DNA from: an uncultured Campylobacter sp.
GTDB taxonomy: Bacteria > Campylobacterota > Campylobacteria > Campylobacterales > Campylobacteraceae
Direction: 5' to 3'
DNA: 33,014 bases
NCBI RefSeq assembly: GCF_905371695.1
Contig: NZ_CAJPMA010000009.1
Location: forward strand, 1 to 33,014
The stretch's first letter is position 1. Every line of letters starts with the position of its first letter. The position numbers and the translations under genes are program-made. Under the pieces are notes generated by a model that was given only the letters and a program-made list of their open reading frames with translations, had not been told where the DNA came from and searched no databases. Positions 31,033 to 33,014 of this stretch are shown here, piece by piece.

Positions 31033-31295
31033 TGAATAAATTCCGGGATATATTCGAGCATTCGCGTAGTAAATTCAACCATCATCGACACCATCCAAGG
31101 CATCAAAAATATGATCACGACGACTACTAAAATGATCTTTGGCACAAAGCTAAGCGTGGTCTCGTTTATCTGCGTAGTAGCTTGAAAAATCGAGATGATA
31201 AGACCCGCGATCAGCCCCGCCAGTAGCATAGGCAGACTAAGATAAAGCGCTATTTTAAAGGTCTCGACGCCGAGCGCGACAAGCGTTGATTGCAT
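31029..31295 (-). CDS. fliQ: Flagellar export apparatus protein FliQ
   Basis: FliQ is a small inner-membrane component of the flagellar type III export gate, assembled with FliP and FliR. The 88-aa protein has two helices, about residues 15-38 and 50-73. The typical FliQ sequence includes LPMLLAGLIAGLIISIFQAT followed by TQINETTLSFVPKI. The start shares one base with the mqnD stop (TGATG), and the end overlaps murB by 4 bp, so flagellar export, menaquinone and cell-wall genes are read together. The fliQ–murB pairing is also present in C. jejuni as I recall. No sigma-54 or sigma-28 promoter was seen right before it. Confidence 0.96.
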   Translation of the reverse strand: MQSTLVALGVETFKIALYLSLPMLLAGLIAGLIISIFQATTQINETTLSFVPKIILVVVVIIFLMPWMVSMMVEFTTRMLEYIPEFIQ

Positions 31296-32170
31296 CAGCT
31301 AAACCTTACTTCGTTATATTCTACCGGTACGAGATAATCGCGTAAATTCGTAAGCGGCTGCGAGTAAAACCCGCTAGCGCGCCCGATCTCGTAGAGCTTT
31401 TCTATCGCCGCTAGCTGAACGTCCGAGAGGCTGATCGAATTTTCGTTCGCGTATAAATTTAGGTAGGTTTCTAACTCGTCTTTACCGACGCGGATTAGCC
31501 CGCGCTCCATTAGCATACGCGATAAAAGAGGCTTGTGCGCGGTAGCTATTCGCACCGCTTCGGTTAGAACGCGCTCAACCTCGATGGCGTCCGTGATCGG
31601 CAAGCTACGGCGCACCGCCATACCGCCCAAAGGCAGCGGTAGCCCCTCACCCGCAAACTCTCGCCAAACGTCCCAAATTTCGCGCTCTACTTCAAGCTCT
31701 CTTGAAAAATTTAAGATACTTTCGTGAATTAACACGCCCGCGTCGACCTCGCCGCTAACTACCGCCGCCTCGATCTCTAAGAAATTTTTATAAATTACGC
31801 GAGCATCCGGATACGCCGCGCGAAAAAGCAGGGCGTTGCTCGTATGTTCGCCCGAGAGCGCTACTTTAAAATTTCTCTTCAAGCGCGTGCCTTTGCGCTT
31901 AACGAGTTTGGGTCCGTAGCCCTCGCCGAAGCTAACTGCGCAGCGAAGCAAAGCGTAGCAGTCCTTTATGAGCGGGTAGAGCGCGAAGCTAATCGCCGTA
32001 GCGTCATAGGAGCCTTTTAGCGCTTCGTAGTTTAGCGTCTGAATATCTAGCGCGACGTTTGAAAAGCGTAAATTTTTACTGCTAACCCAGCCGAATTTTA
32101 CCGCCTCGTACATAAAGATATCGTCGGCGTCAGGAGAGTGCGCGACGCCGATATTTTTAAAATTTCGCAA
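31295..32170 (-). CDS. mqnD: 1,4-dihydroxy-6-naphthoate synthase (futalosine menaquinone pathway)
   Basis: MqnD converts cyclic dehypoxanthine futalosine to 1,4-dihydroxy-6-naphthoate in the alternative menaquinone pathway that Campylobacter uses. The fold is that of periplasmic binding proteins. Key blocks are VAHSPDADDIFMYEAVKFGW near the N-terminus, ATAISFALYPLI, SFGEGYGPKLVK, KVALSGEHTSNALLF, VDAGVLIHESIL and GLPLPLGGMAVRRSLP. The reading frame is open to a TTG at 32200, but a second TTG at 32170 has AAGGA 5 bases before it and starts the protein close to the conserved VAHSPD, so 32170 is preferred. The sister enzyme MqnA is similar, but the SPDxDD form fits MqnD. Confidence 0.87.
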   Translation of the reverse strand: MRNFKNIGVAHSPDADDIFMYEAVKFGWVSSKNLRFSNVALDIQTLNYEALKGSYDATAISFALYPLIKDCYALLRCAVSFGEGYGPKLVKRKGTRLKRNFKVALSGEHTSNALLFRAAYPDARVIYKNFLEIEAAVVSGEVDAGVLIHESILNFSRELEVEREIWDVWREFAGEGLPLPLGGMAVRRSLPITDAIEVERVLTEAVRIATAHKPLLSRMLMERGLIRVGKDELETYLNLYANENSISLSDVQLAAIEKLYEIGRASGFYSQPLTNLRDYLVPVEYNEVRFS

Positions 32171-32189
32171 ATTTATCCTTTTTGGGCGA

Positions 32190-32195
32190 ATTGTA
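32190..32195 (-). promoter_or_regulatory. Candidate -10 of the mqnD–fliQ–murB operon
   Basis: GGCTACAAT on the minus strand places TACAAT about 19 bp upstream of the preferred TTG start at 32170. It overlaps codons that would belong to the protein if the upstream TTG at 32200 were used, which is another reason to prefer 32170. Confidence 0.45.
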
Positions 32196-32200
32196 GCCAA

Positions 32201-32559
32201 ATTTGATAAAAGAAAGTTTTAAGCCTATTTCTAAACGGTTTTACGAACTTTGCGCCTTAAAAATTTAACGCATATCAACGCGCAAACCCTAACCGAAAAA
32301 AAGCGCAACGCCGATTTGCCTTGTCTGGTAAGCAAAGCTCGCCAAAAGGCAGCTTAAAAGTCGAACGATCGCGCCGTTATCTGCCGTACAAATTTATCAC
32401 AAAGGGCTTAGGGTGCAAAAATATATCGATTCTCGGCAGTCCCTCGCAACCGCTTGCTCGCGATGGCCTACATGAAACAGACACGCGAGTTCTTGGCTTA
32501 GACGCGCCGAATTTGCGAATTTATTTAATATTTAGATCTAAATTCGGACAAAATTTCGG
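32201..32559. other. 359-bp spacer with possible structured segment
   Basis: No gene was recognised. The segment from about 32330 to 32510 largely lacks the AAATTT words common in other spacers. It holds two 6-bp inverted repeats: CTGCCG (32381-32386) with CGGCAG (32434-32439), and CTCGCG (32457-32462) with CGCGAG (32484-32489). An 80-codon plus-strand frame crosses it (32321-32563) without a recognisable domain or ribosome-binding site. It might be a decayed gene, an unidentified small RNA or a leader. Confidence 0.4.
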
Positions 32560-33014
32560 CTAAAATTCTACCTTTTCCAAGCGATCCGACGCGATATTTT
32601 TACGTCCGAATTTTGCCTGCGGCTCGCCGTTTAGCTCGACTAGATCGCCCGTAAATCCGCAAACGTCGTTGCGCACCGTAAAGCTGCCTACGCCGTAAAT
32701 ATCAACCGGCGTCCCGTGCGCTTCGAAATCGGCGATCTTTTGAGGATTAAAGCCCGAACTGACGACGATTTTAACGTGCTTTGCGCCGTTTGCATCCAAC
32801 GCGGCGCGAAGGGCAAAAATAAGTTCCTTGCAAACCCCGTGCGGATCGAAGCCGGATGTATCTTTGCCTTCAAAGTACTTATCTATTAAATTTGCCGACG
32901 TATCGACTCGCACCGCACCGAGCTTTGAGCCTAAAACGGCGGCGACTTTTAGAGCGTCCGCGATAACGTCGTTATTATAATCTACTAGCGCCGTTACAGG
33001 CTCGTCCGGGAAGG
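32560..33014 (-). CDS. pncB: Nicotinate phosphoribosyltransferase, C-terminal part
   Basis: The enzyme joins nicotinate to PRPP to make nicotinate mononucleotide for NAD salvage. The frame is open to the window edge; upstream of the first in-window ATG it reads TALVDYNNDVIADAL and LGSKLGAVRVDTS, so the gene continues to the right and its N-terminus is missing. Recognisable blocks are VRVDTSANLIDKYF, DPHGVCKELIFALR, IVVSSGFNPQKIADFE and PVDIYGVGSF, which match the phosphate-binding C-terminal barrel half of the NAPRTase family. It transcribes towards mqnD but is separated from it by about 390 bp. Confidence 0.87.
   Translation of the reverse strand, partial: FPDEPVTALVDYNNDVIADALKVAAVLGSKLGAVRVDTSANLIDKYFEGKDTSGFDPHGVCKELIFALRAALDANGAKHVKIVVSSGFNPQKIADFEAHGTPVDIYGVGSFTVRNDVCGFTGDLVELNGEPQAKFGRKNIASDRLEKVEF

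Noticed and set aside
32321..32563. 80-codon plus-strand frame between pncB and mqnD
   Set aside because: No ribosome-binding site and no domain; kept only as part of an unexplained spacer.

Overview
The window looks like chromosome of a Campylobacter species (Campylobacterota). Several gene blocks follow, in order, the arrangement I remember from C. jejuni: tsaD–pgp1/csd4–dxr–cdsA–small acidic protein–NFACT protein, then mobA–pldA, and mqnD/fliQ–murB–small membrane protein–recA–eno–FtsB-like–AMIN-domain protein. The mod (molybdate) and mlaA–mlaC–RND blocks are also familiar Campylobacter clusters. By eye the base composition is moderately GC-rich (GCG-rich codons with very frequent AAATTT words). 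That would fit the higher-GC oral species (C. gracilis, C. rectus or C. showae type) better than C. jejuni, but this is an inference and not a determination. No phage, transposase, CRISPR array or rRNA was seen. The one RNA gene found is tRNA-Sec (selC).

Layout. 1-1092: the 3' end of cysQ (+) faces a peroxiredoxin-like gene (-). 1629-5770 (-): a seven-gene molybdate operon (modE, modA, a TOBE protein, a DUF488 protein, modC, an unknown 98-aa ORF, modB) in which most neighbours overlap or nearly touch. 5923-9722 (+): mlaA, mlaC and an RND/MMPL-type membrane protein, a probable envelope lipid transport unit. 9836-10414 (-): a double-BON lipoprotein like DolP. 10491-10588 (+): selC. 10632-18675 (-): tsaD, csd4/pgp1 (cell shape), uraA, dxr, cdsA, a small acidic protein and an NFACT/RqcH-like protein. 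18764-24082: an accessory-looking stretch with a YceI protein, a Fur-box-controlled TonB-dependent siderophore receptor, a leuC without leuD, 755 bp of repeat-rich non-coding DNA and a SemiSWEET sugar transporter. 24192-25735 (+): mobA overlapping pldA. 25788-32170 (-): mqnD–fliQ–murB–unknown membrane protein, then recA–eno–FtsB-like–AMIN/sequon-rich protein. 32560-33014 (-): the 3' end of a nicotinate phosphoribosyltransferase gene.

How it fits together. Molybdate uptake (modABC), its regulator (modE) and molybdopterin guanylylation (mobA) support molybdoenzymes, and selC shows that selenocysteine is used, as in formate dehydrogenases of this group. mlaA/mlaC/RND, the BON lipoprotein, pldA and cdsA concern membrane lipid synthesis and outer-membrane upkeep. 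murB, csd4/pgp1 and the FtsB-like protein concern peptidoglycan and division. mqnD belongs to the futalosine menaquinone pathway.

No plainly new multi-gene defence or metabolic system was recognised. The most interesting unexplained items are a roughly 200-bp intergenic element repeated downstream of modB and csd4 with the same internal block order, the 98-aa ORF and DUF488 gene inside the mod operon, the MlaA/MlaC–RND pairing, the repeat-rich spacer beside leuC, and a structured spacer between pncB and mqnD.
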